From contig NC_081552.1 in NCBI RefSeq assembly GCF_963082655.1, positions 98,445,592 through 98,509,591 of the forward strand: a stretch of DNA of 64,000 nt, in the 5' to 3' direction. This stretch comes from Stomoxys calcitrans (taxonomy: Eukaryota; Arthropoda; Insecta; Diptera; Muscidae). The notes under the pieces are model-generated. The model was not told where the DNA came from, ran no database searches, and saw only the letters and a list, made by a program, of their open reading frames with translations. The position numbers and the translations under genes are program-made. This document shows positions 1 through 9,895 of this stretch, piece by piece. Positions within the stretch are counted from its first letter, which is position 1. Each line of letters opens with the position of its first letter.

Positions 1-109
1 ACCTTCGCTTGACATAGATTTGCTATACGTATTTAAGTAGTTCGCTGGTTTTCCTACTCTTTGTCATAGTATCCACAATACGTTCCATGGAAATGACATT
101 AAGCTTATA
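1..109. other. Unassigned flank left of MITE copy 1
   Basis: AT-rich sequence with no ORF, RNA gene or repeat that I recognise. Its last two bases (TA, 108-109) are the left target-site duplication of the MITE that follows. Confidence 0.4.
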
Positions 110-716
110 AAGGGTGATTTTTTTGAGGTTAGGATTTTCATGCATTAGTATTTGACAGATCACGTGGGATTTCAGACATGGTGTCAAAGAGAAAGATGCT
201 CAGTATGCTTTGACATTTCATCATGAATAGACTTACTAACGAGCAACGCTTGCAAATCATTGAATTTTATTACCAAAATCAATGTTCGGTTCGAAATGTG
301 TTCAAATTTTGACAAATTTTGTTCAGCGATGAGGCTCATTTCTGGTTGAATGGCTACGTAAATAAGCAAAATTGCCGCATTTGGAGTGAAGAGCAACCAG
401 AAGCCGTTCAAGAACTGCCCATGCATCCCGAAAAATGCACTGTTTGGTGTGGTTTCTACGCTGGTGGAATCATTGGACCGTATTTTTTCAAAGATGCTGT
501 TGGACGCAACGTTACGGTGAATGAACACATTTCGAACCGAACACTGATTTTGGTAATAAAATTCAATGATTTGCAAGCGTTGTTCGTTAGTAAGTCTATT
601 CATGATGAAATGTCAAAGCATACTGAGCATCTTTCTCTTTGACACCATGTCTGAAATCCCACGTGATCTGTCAAATACTAATGCATGAAAATCCTAACCT
701 CAAAAAAATCACCCTT
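110..716 (+). mobile_element. MITE copy 1, internally deleted mariner/Tc1-type element
   Basis: A 607-bp element bounded by TA duplications (108-109 and 717-718). Its terminal inverted repeats are about 195 bp each (110-304 and 522-716). The left repeat carries the start of a transposase frame beginning MNRLTNEQRLQIIEFYYQN, and the right repeat carries the same sequence inverted. The core (about 319-521, plus strand) keeps a transposase piece with FSDEAHFWLNGYVNKQNCRIW, which resembles the block around the first catalytic Asp of IS630/Tc1/mariner enzymes. The middle and the end of the transposase are missing, so the element is non-autonomous. It would depend on a full-length relative. Confidence 0.85.
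319..521 (+). pseudogene. Transposase fragment inside MITE copy 1
   Basis: About 67 codons of a mariner/Tc1-superfamily transposase, including the FSDEAHFWLNG motif and a following WCGFYAGGIIGPYFF stretch typical of the DDE core. The reading frame continues into the right inverted repeat, which is not native coding order. The remaining catalytic acidic residues are absent, so no active enzyme is made from this copy. Confidence 0.75.
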
Positions 717-718
717 TA

Positions 719-1888
719 GGTATGTAGGCCTTTGGTGTCGCACAGTCACCCACAGTCTGCGTACTTCTGTATTAACATCGGAAATATTCCATCAGTTCGG
801 GACGACTTAAATGGTTGGAAGTTCCTAAATGCTTCATTAACCATAAATTATATACTCATAAACATATGATCAATCTCATTATTCTAAGATTCCGCTGACT
901 TCGTGAGTCCCATCATATGCCGTTGTAAATGCGTTTTCATTAAAAACCCCATTATGTCTTCCGTTGTCTCTGCTCTCAATCCCATGTCGTCTAACTATCG
1001 TTTCAGTTTATGCATGATTTTGAGAGAAACTTTTTCAACTTGGAGTTGTTATTAACACTATCAACATAAAGCCGTGTGTAATAAACATCACAATAACTCA
1101 CGTCTCAGCACTGCATTGACAACTCTGACAAGTCTGGGGTAATGAGATAACATACATTTTTATGACAAAAACGCAGGTACTGATGATCTTGTTCATCTTA
1201 CCGGATGAACTGCTGTTATCGTAACTGGTCCAACTTTACCTCCCTGGCTGAAGTCTCCATTGGGGGAGGACTGACTAGGTCTTCCCAGAGTACTTAAACA
1301 TTTTCAGCGGTTTAGCCCTTCGGGAGACTTGATTCTCTTTTCAGGTAAATTGGAAGTGGTTGGAATCTACTGTGCATTTGTCTGGGTTATCCGTCCCTCG
1401 TTTATTAGTCTGACGACTGGTTGTACGTTAGAGGCCTTAGCCTCAAAGGCACCCACACCCGAAGGAGGGTCGGACAACATGCTACGGTCTAATGCCGTCA
1501 CCACAGCCTTAGGGTCTTTGGAGTTCATTCTTTGCTTACTTCTGGCCTTTAGATCTGCCGCTTCACTGGAAACAAATGTTTTTGTTTGCCTATTATACAT
1601 TTGCAAATATCTGATATTGCCAGCAAAACAATTCCTTTGTATTATACCTTTTGTCAATATCATTTAAATGTTTATTTTCTTTGAACACCTCCAAAATTTT
1701 TTTTCTTTTTGAAATTTCACCTCTATGACAGTCCATTAAATTGTTTATGGCGCAATGAACACCAGAAAGTAATAAACGGTTCTTCATACAATTACTTAGA
1801 ATTTAATTAATATCGTTGTTGACACGCTCGTGTACTTAACAAAAGGCTATTCAAATCGAGAGGACGATGTGAAAGAATTTAATGGAAA
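719..1888. other. Single-copy-looking sequence between MITE 1 and family A
   Basis: About 1.2 kb with no match to the repeat families of this window. The only sizeable frame is a 98-codon minus-strand ORF (1367-1663) rich in Lys, Arg and Ala, listed separately. No splice-bounded exon, tRNA or rRNA is visible. Confidence 0.4.
1367..1663 (-). pseudogene. Unrecognised coding fragment, possibly retroelement ORF1 remnant
   Basis: A 98-codon minus-strand frame containing TKTFVSSEAADLKARSKQ and a downstream stretch with KDPKAVVTALDRSML. The basic, low-complexity character and the location among transposable elements make a degraded retrotransposon ORF1 possible. I see no zinc knuckle or other diagnostic motif. 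The plus strand is also open over much the same interval (1329-1667), so neither frame is secure. Function unknown. Confidence 0.2.
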
Positions 1889-3366
1889 ACAAGTAAAAGC
1901 GTGCTAAGTTCGGCCGGGCCGAATCTTATATACCCTCCACCATGGATCGCATTTGTCGAGTTCTTTTCCCGGCATCTCTTCTTAGGCAAAAAAGGATATA
2001 AGAAAAGAGTTGCTCTGCTATTAAAACGATATCAACATATGGTCCGGTTCGGACCACAATTAAATTATATGTTGGAGACCTGTGTAAAATTTCAGCCAAT
2101 TCGTATAAGAATTGCGCACATCGCGGCTCACGAAGTAAAATAGACAGAACGATTTATATGGGATCTGTATCGGGCTATAGACCGATTCAGACCATAATAA
2201 ACACGTTTGTTGATGGTCATGAGAGGATCCGTCGTACAAAATTTCAGGCATATCGGATAATAATTGCGACTTCTAGGGGTCAAGAAGTCAAGATTCCAGA
2301 TCGGTTTATATGGCAGCTATATCAGGTTATGAACCGATTTGAACCTTATTTGACATAGTTGTTAAAAGTAAAAATAAAATACGTCATGCAAAATTTCAGC
2401 CAAATCGGATAGGAATTTGCGCCCTCTAGAAGCTCAAGAAGTCAAATCCCCAGATCTGTTTTTATGACGGCTATATCAGGTTATGGACCGATTTCAACCA
2501 TACTTGGCACAGTTGTTGGATATCATAACGAAATACTTGGTGCCAAAAATTGATTCCAATCGGATTAGAATTGCGCACTCTAGAGGCTCAAGAAGTCAAG
2601 ACCCAAGATCGGTTTATATGGCAGCTATATCAGGTTATAGACCGATTTAAACCATACTTGGCACAGTTGTTGGGTATCATAACAAAACACGTCGTGCGAA
2701 ATTCCATTCCAATCGGATAAGAATTGCGCCCTCTAGAGGCTCAAGAAGTCAAGACCCAAGATCGGTTTATATGGCAGCTATATCAGGTTATGAACCGATT
2801 TGAACCATACTTGGCACAGTTGTTGGATATAATAACAAAACACGTCGTGCAAAATTTCATTTCAATCGGATAAGAATTGCGCACTCTACAGGCTCAAGAA
2901 GTCAAGACCCAAGATCGGTTTATATGGCAGCTATATCAGGTTATGGACCGATTTGAACCATACTTGGCACAGTTGTTGGATATCATAACCAAACACGTCG
3001 TGCAAAATTTCATTCCAATCGGATAAGAATTGCGCACTCTAGAGGCTCAAGAAGTCTAGACCCAAGATCGGTTTATATGGCAGCTATATGAAAATATGGA
3101 CCGATATGGCCCATTTACAATACCAACTGACCTACACTAATTAGAAGTATTTGTGCAAAATTTCAAGAGGCTAGCTTTACTCCTTCGGAAGTTAGCGTGC
3201 TTTCGACAGACAGACGGACGGACGGATAGACATGGCTAGATCGACATAAAATGTCGCGACGATCAAGAATATATATACTTTATGGGGTCTCAGACGAATA
3301 TTTCGAGTAGTTACAAACAGAATGACGATATTAGTATACCCCCTATCTTATGGTGGAGGGTATAAA
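1889..3366 (+). mobile_element. Family A element A1 (DINE-1/HINE-like), complete
   Basis: The best complete copy of family A. It starts with CAAGTAAAAGCGTGCTAAG and a palindrome TTCGGCCGGGCCGAA (1909-1923). A 15-bp subterminal inverted repeat pairs TATACCCTCCACCAT (1929-1943) with its exact complement at 3350-3364. The centre is a 153-bp tandem repeat. The 3' part has GACAGACGGACGG microsatellite, ATGGCTAGATCGACATAAAA, GATCAAGAATATATATAC and a C-run before the inverted repeat. This order matches Drosophila DINE-1/mini-me elements, now placed with Helentron-derived non-autonomous Helitrons. It encodes nothing. Confidence 0.8.
2454..3090 (+). repeat. Central 153-bp tandem repeat array of A1
   Basis: The motif GATCGGTTTATATGGCAGCT recurs at 2607, 2760, 2913 and 3066, exactly 153 bp apart each time. 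Each unit also carries a TTGGCACAGTTGTTGGATAT block and a GCGCACTCTAGAGGCTCAAG block. Units differ by scattered substitutions. Because 153 is divisible by three, open frames run through several units here and in other copies. Those ORFs have no protein-coding character beyond the repeat. Confidence 0.9.
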
Positions 3367-4436
3367 AAAGGATATAAGAAAAGATTTGCTCTGCTGTTAT
3401 AGCGATATCAAGGTATGGTCCGATTTGGACCACAATTAAATTATATGTTGGAGACCTGTGTAAAATGTCAGCCAATTCGAATAAGAATTGCGCCCTTTAG
3501 GGGCTCAAGAAGTACAATAGAGTGATCGATTTATATGGGAGCTGTATCGGCCTATAGACCGATTCAGACCATAATAAACACGTATGTTAATGGTCATGAA
3601 AGAATCCGTCGTACAAAATTTCAGGCAAATCGGATAATAATTGCGACCTCTAGAGGCTCAAGAAGTCAAGATCCCAGATCGGTTTATATGGCAGCTATAT
3701 CTGGTTATGAACCGACTTGTACCTTATTTGACATAGTTGTTGAAAGTAACAATAAAAAACGTCTTGCGAAATTTCAGCCAAATCGGATAGAAATTGAGCC
3801 CTCTAGAAGCTCAAGAATTCAAGTCCCCAGAACTGTTTATATAACAGCTATATCAGGTTATGAACCGATTTAAACCAAATTCGGCACAGTTGTTGGATAT
3901 AATAACAAAACACGTCGTGCAAAATTTCATTCCCATCGAATAAGAATTGCACACTCTAGAGGTTCAAGAAGTCAATACCCAAGATCGGTTTATATGGCAT
4001 CTATATCAGGTTATAAACCGATTTGAACCATACTTGGCACAGTTGTTGGATATCATAGCAAAACACGTCGTGCAAAATTTCATCCCAATCGGATAAGAAT
4101 AGCGCACTCTAGAGGCTCAAGGAGTCAAGACCCAAGATCGGTTTATATGGCAGCTATATCAAAACATAGACCGATATGGCCCATTTACAATACCAACCGA
4201 CCTACACTAATAAGAAGTATTTGTGCAAAATTTCAAGCGGCTAGCTTTACTCCTTCGGACGTTAGCGTGCTTTCGACAGACAGACAGACGGACGGACGGA
4301 CATGGCTAGATCGACATAAAATTTCACGACGATGAAGAATATATATACTTTATGGGGTCTCAGACGAATATTTCGAGTAGTTACAATCAGAATGACGAAA
4401 TTAGTATACCCCCCATCTTATGGTGGAGGGTATAAA
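3367..4436 (+). mobile_element. Family A element A2, 5' truncated, tandem with A1
   Basis: Begins inside the element at the A-run before GGATATAAGAAAAG, directly fused to the 3' end of A1 (GGGTATAAAAAAGGATATAAG). It contains central repeats, the GACG microsatellite and a normal 3' inverted-repeat half. No flanking DNA separates it from A1 or A3. Confidence 0.8.
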
Positions 4437-5470
4437 AAAAGGATATAAGAAAAGATTTGCTCTGCTGTTATAGCGATATCAAGGTATAGTCCGATTTGGA
4501 CCACAATTAAATTATATGTTGGAGACCTATGTAAAATGTCAGCCAATGCGAATAAGAATTGCGCCCTTTCGGGGCTCAAGAAGTACAATAGAGTGATCGA
4601 TTTATATGGGAGCTGTATCGGGCTATAGACCGATTCAGACCATAATAAACACATATGTTGATGGTCATGAGAGAATCCGTCGTACAAAATTTCAGGCAAA
4701 TCGGATAATAATTGCGACCTCTAGATGCTCAAGAAGTCAAGATCCCAGATCGGTTTACATGGCAGCTATATCAGGTAATGAACCGTACTTGGCACAGTTG
4801 TTGGATATCATAACAAAATACTACTTGCAAAATTTCATTCCAATCGGATAAGGAATGCGCACTCTAGAGGCTCAAGAAGTCAAGACCCAAGATCTGTTTA
4901 TATGACAGCTATATCAGGTTATGGACCGATTTAATTTGGCACGCGTCGCGCAAAATTTCATACCAATCGGATAAGAATTGCGCACTATAGAGGCTCAAGA
5001 AGTCAAGACCCAAGATCGGTATGTATGGCAGCTATATCAGGTTATGGACCGATTTGAACCATACCCTGCAGAGTTGTTGGATATCATTGCAAAACACGTC
5101 GTGCAAAATTTCATCCCAATCGGATAAGAATTGCGCACTCTAGAGGCTCAAGAAGTCAAGACCCAAGATCGGTTTATATGGCAGCTATATCAAAACATGG
5201 ACCGATATGGCCCATTTACAATACCAACCGACCTAACTCAATAAGAAGTATTTGTGCAAAATTTGTGCAAGCGGCTAGCTTTACTCCTTCGGAAGTTAGC
5301 GTGCTTTCGACAGACAGACGGACGGACGGATGGACATGGCTAGATCGACATAAAATTTCTCGACGATCAAGAATATATATACTTTAAAGGGTCTCAGACG
5401 AATATTTCGAGTAGCTACAAACAGAATGACGAAATTAGTAGACCCCCCATCCTATGGTGGAGGGTATAAA
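4437..5470 (+). mobile_element. Family A element A3, 5' truncated, tandem with A2
   Basis: Joined to A2 through the same junction as A1/A2 (GGGTATAAAAAAAGGATATAAG), so the repeated unit is an internal-to-3'-end piece of about 1.05 kb. It ends with CCTATGGTGGAGGGTATAAA. Shared substitutions near the start (GTTATAGCGATATCAAGGTAT in both) indicate that A2 and A3 are duplicates of each other. Confidence 0.8.
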
Positions 5471-6375
5471 AATAAACCGATCTGAACAACATATACAACA
5501 TGGATGTCGAAAAATCTAACATGAATCAATGTGTCAAATTTCAGTTAAATCGGATTATAAGTGCGCCTTTTTTGGGGCCAAGACTTTAAATCGAGATGTC
5601 GGTTATATGGCAGCTTTATGCAAATCTTGATCGATCTAGACCAAATTGTAGAAATATGTGGAGGGGCATAACTTAACTCTCTGTCCCAAATTTCGGCAAC
5701 ATCGGACAATAAATGCGCCTTTTATGGGCCCAAAACATTAAATCGAAAGATCGGTCTATATAGCAGCATTGTCCAAATCTGAACCGATCTGAGTGAAATT
5801 AAAGAAGGATGTCGAAGGACTTAACACAACTCACTGTCCCAAATTGCGGCGAATTCGGACAATAAATGCGCCTTTTATGGGCTCAAAACTTAACAGAGAG
5901 ATCGGTCTATATGGCAGCTATATCCAAATAGGGACCGATCTGTGCCATAATGCAGAAGTATGTCAAGGGGCTTAACTTAACTCACTGTCCAAAATTTCGG
6001 CGACATCAGGCAATAAATGCGCCTTTTAAGACCCTAAATCGGAGGATCGGTCTATACGGTAGCTATATCCAAATCTGGACCGATGTAAGCCAAATTGACG
6101 AATGATGTTGAACGGCCTAACACAACTCACTGTCCCAAATTTCAGCAAAATCGGATAATAAATGTGGCTTTTATGGGCTTAAGACCATAAATCGGAGGAT
6201 CGGTCTATAAGGCAGCTATATTCAAATCTAGACCGATGTGAACCAAATTGAGGAAGGATATCAAAGAGCCTAACACAACTCACTGTCCCAAATATCACCA
6301 AAATCAGATAATAAATGTAGCTTTTATGGGCCAATACCTAAAATCGACGGATCGGTCTATATGGGGCTATATTAA
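5471..6375 (+). mobile_element. Family B internal fragment
   Basis: Central-repeat units of family B (CAACTCACTGTCCCAAATTTC, GGATCGGTCTATATGGCAGC). The fragment lacks both the 5' palindrome and the 3' inverted-repeat half. Its start (AATAAACCGATCTGAACAACATATACAACATGG) resembles the interior of the B copy at 40120, so it is a truncated relic. Confidence 0.7.
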
Positions 6376-7695
6376 GATCTCACATACCCTCCACTATGGA
6401 TCGCATTTGTCGAGTTCTTTTCCCGGCATCTCTTCTTAGGCAAAGAAGCATATAAGAAAAGATTTGCTCTGCTATTAGAGCGATATCAAAATATGGTCTG
6501 GCTTCGACTACAATTAAATTAAATTATATTTGTGTAAAATATCAGCCAATTCGAATAAGAATTGCGCCCTTTGGGGGCTCAAGAAATAAAATAGAGAGAT
6601 CGATTTATATAGGAGCTGTATCAGGCTATAGACCGATTCAGACCATAATAAACACGTATGTTGAGGATCCGTCGTACAAAATTTTAGACAAATCGGATAA
6701 TAATTGCGACCTCTAGAGGCTCAAGAAATCAAGATCCCAAATCGGTTTATATGGCAGCTATATCAGGTTATAGACCGATTTGAACCATACTTGGCACAGA
6801 TTTTGGATATTATAACGAAATACTTCGTGCAAAAATGCATTCAAATCGGAGAAGAATTGCGCCTTCTAGAGGCTCAAGAAGTCAAGACCCAAGAAGTAAA
6901 GGGTGATTTTTTTGAGGTTAGGATTTTCATGCATTAGTATTTGACAGATCACGTGGGATTTCAGACATGGTGTCAAAGAGAAAGATGCTCAGTATGCTTT
7001 GACATTTCATCATAAATAGACTTACTAACGAGCAACGCTTGCAAATCATTGAATTTTATTACCAAAATCAGTGTTCGGTTCGAAATGTGTTCATTCACCG
7101 TAACGTTGCGTCCAACAGCATCTTTGAAAAAATACGGTCCAATGATTCCACCAGCGTACAAACCACACCAAACAGTGCATTTTTCGGGATGCATGGGCAG
7201 TTCTTGAACGGCTTCTGGTTGCTCTTCACTCCAAATGCGGCAATTTTGCTTATTTACGTAGCCATTCAACCAGAAATGAGCCTCATCGCTGAACGATGAA
7301 TGAACACATTTCGAACCGAACACTGATTTTGGTAATAAAATTCAATGATTTGCAAGCGTTGATCGTTAGTAAGTCTATTCATGATGAAATGTCAAAGCAT
7401 ACTGAGCATCTTTCTCTTTGACACCATGTCTGAAATCACACGTGATCTGTCAAATACTAATGCATGAAAATCCTAACCTCAAAAAAATCACCCTTTATTT
7501 GTGCAAAATTTCAAGCGGCTAGCTTTACTCCTTCGAAAGTTAGCGTGCTTTCGACAGACAGACAGACGGACGGACGCACAGACGGACGGATATGGCTAGA
7601 TCGACATAAAATGTCCCGACGATCAAGAATATATATACTTTATGAGGTCTCAGACGAATATTTAGAGTAGTTACAAACAGAATGACAAAAATGGT
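6376..7695 (+). mobile_element. Family A element A4, interrupted by MITE copy 2
   Basis: Starts at ACATACCCTCCACTATGGATCGC, lacking the first about 40 bp. It runs to 6898, is interrupted by a MITE (6899-7495), and resumes with TTTGTGCAAAATTTCAAGCGGC through the microsatellite to GGTATAATAAAGG. The intact family reads AAGAAGTATTTGTGC at this point, so the MITE sits precisely at that TA. Confidence 0.75.
6899..7495 (-). mobile_element. MITE copy 2, internally deleted mariner/Tc1-type element
   Basis: A 597-bp element with TA duplications at 6897-6898 and 7496-7497 and terminal inverted repeats of about 195 bp (6899-7093, 7301-7495). The core is the same transposase piece as in copy 1, here on the minus strand (FSDEAHFWLNGYVNKQNCRIW). 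The inner junction differs slightly from copy 1 (the core is 207 rather than 217 bp). Insertion into a family A repeat dates it after that copy. Confidence 0.88.
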
Positions 7696-8662
7696 ATAAT
7701 AAAGGAAATTGTTTCCTTTTTTCATAGTTTAAATTATTTAAGAACCTGAGTTCTATGCGCGGTATCTCTTTTTAGACAAACATAGAATATTGAATAAGAA
7801 CTGTTATGCTATTGGAGCTATGTCAAGTTATAGTCCGATTCGGATCATAAATGAATGCTGAACGTTGTAGAATGTGTAATATTTCATTTCATTCGGATAA
7901 GAATTGCGCCTTGTAGGGACTCAAGAAACAAAATGGGGAGATAGGTTTATATGGGAGCTGTAGCAAGCTATTGTTCGATTCAGACCATATTAGACACGTA
8001 TGTTGAAGGTCATAAGAGAAGCCGTTGTACAAAATTTCAGCCAAATCGGATGGGGCTCAAGAAGTCAAGACCAAAGGTCGGTTTATTTGGCAGCTATATC
8101 AAAACACGGACCGATTTAAACCATACTCAGCGCAGTTGTTAGAAGTGCTACAAAAACACCACAAAAAATTTCAACAAAATTTCAATCAAATCGGATGAGA
8201 ATTGCGCCCTCTAGAGACTTAAGAAGCCAAGACGCAAGATGGGTATATGGCAGCTATATCAAAACATGGACCGATGTAAACCATACTTAGAGTAGTTGTT
8301 GAAAGTGATACCAAAACCCTACGAGCAAAATTTCAGCCAAATCGGATAAGAACTGCGCCCTCTAGAGACTCAAGAATCAAGACAAAAGTACTGTTTATAT
8401 GGAAGCTATATCAAAACATGGACCGATGTGGCCCATTTACAATATCAACTGACCTACACTAATAAAAAGTATTTGTGCAAAATTTCAAGCGTCTTGCTTT
8501 ACTCCTTCGAAAGTTAGCGTGCTTTCGACAGATAGACGGACGGACATTGCTAGTTCGACTTATGTCACGACGATCAAGAATATATATACTTTATGGGGTC
8601 CTAGACGCATATTTCGAGGTGTCACAAACAGAATGACGAAATTAGTATACCCCCATCCTATT
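7696..8662 (+). mobile_element. Family A variant A5
   Basis: After about 45 bp of unassigned AT-rich DNA comes a diverged subfamily of A (TGCGCGGTATCTCTTTTTAGACAAAC near the start, like the copy at 41117). Central units of about 150 bp, a short GACGG microsatellite and the GATCAAGAATATATATAC block follow. The 3' end abuts another copy in opposite orientation at about 8662. Confidence 0.65.
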
Positions 8663-9020
8663 GTGGATGGGGGGTATACTAATTTCGTGATTCTGTTTGT
8701 CACTCCACGAAATATTTGTCTGAGACCCCATAACGTATATATATTCTTGATCGTCGCGACATTTTATGTCGATCTAGCCATGTCCGTCCGTCTGTCCGTC
8801 CGTCCATCCGTCCGTCTGTCTGTCGAAAACACGCTAACTTCCGATGGAGTGAAGCTAGCCGCATGAAATTTTACACAAATACTTCTTATTAGTGTAGGTC
8901 GGTGGGTTTGTAAATGGGCCATATCGGTCCATGTTTTGATATAGCTGCCATATAAACCGATCTTGTGTCTTGACTTCTTGGGCCTCTAGAGTGCGCAGTT
9001 CTTATCCGATTGGGATGAAA
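8663..9020 (-). mobile_element. Family A fragment A6, inverted
   Basis: A 3'-terminal fragment in reverse orientation, from the inverted-repeat/C-run end through the GTCCGTCC microsatellite into the first central unit. It meets A5 end to end, making a near-palindrome centred around 8660 (AGTATACCCCCATCC against GGATGGGGGGTATACT). Confidence 0.75.
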
Positions 9021-9895
9021 TGCACCGATTTGAACCTTGCTTGGCACAGTTGTTGGATATCATAGCAAAATACTTCTTGCAAAATTTCATTCCAATCGGA
9101 TAAGAATTGCGCCCTCTAGAGGCTCAAGAAGCCAAGACCCAAGTCGGTTAATAAGGCAGGTATATCAGGTTATAAACCGATTTGAACCATACTTGGCACA
9201 GTTGTTGGGTATCATAACAAAACACGTCGTGCAAAATTTCATGCCAATCAGATGAGAATTGCGCGCTCTAGAGGCTTAAGAAGTCAAGACCCAAGATCGG
9301 TTTATATGGCAGCTATATCAGGTTATGAACCGATTTGAACCATATTTGGCACAGTTGTTGGATATCACAACAAAACACGTCGTGCAAAATTTCATTCTAA
9401 TCGTATAAGAACTGCGCACTCTAGAGGCTCAAGAAGTCAAAACCCAAGATCGGTTTATATGGCAGCTATATCAGGTTATGGACCGATTTGAACCATACTC
9501 GGCACAGTTGTTGGATATCACAACAAAACACGTCGTGCAAATTTTCATGCCAATCGGATAAGACTTGCGTACTTTAGAGGCTCAAGAAGTCAAGACCCAA
9601 GATCGGTTTATATGGCAGCTATATCAAAACATGGACCGATATGGCCCATTTACAATACCAACTGACCTACGCTAATATGAAGTATTTGTGCAAAATTTCA
9701 AGCGTCTTTCTTTACTCCTTCGAAAGTTAGCGTGCTTTCGACAGACGGACGGACGGACATGGTTAGATCGACATAAAATGTCGCGACGATCAAGAATATA
9801 TATATACTTTATGGGGTCTCAGACGAACATTGCCAGTAGTTACAAACAGAATGACGAAATTAGTATACCCCCATCTTATGGTGGAGGGTATAAAA
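9021..9895 (+). mobile_element. Family A fragment A7, 5' truncated
   Basis: Central 153-bp units (for example GATCGGTTTATATGGCAGC around 9296, 9449 and 9602), then the GACG microsatellite and a normal 3' end GGTGGAGGGTATAAAAA at 9881-9895. It is followed at once by Helitron C1. Confidence 0.75.

Noticed and set aside
2454..3090. CRISPR-like array
   Set aside because: Units are contiguous 153-bp tandem repeats with no unique spacers, in a eukaryotic transposable element.
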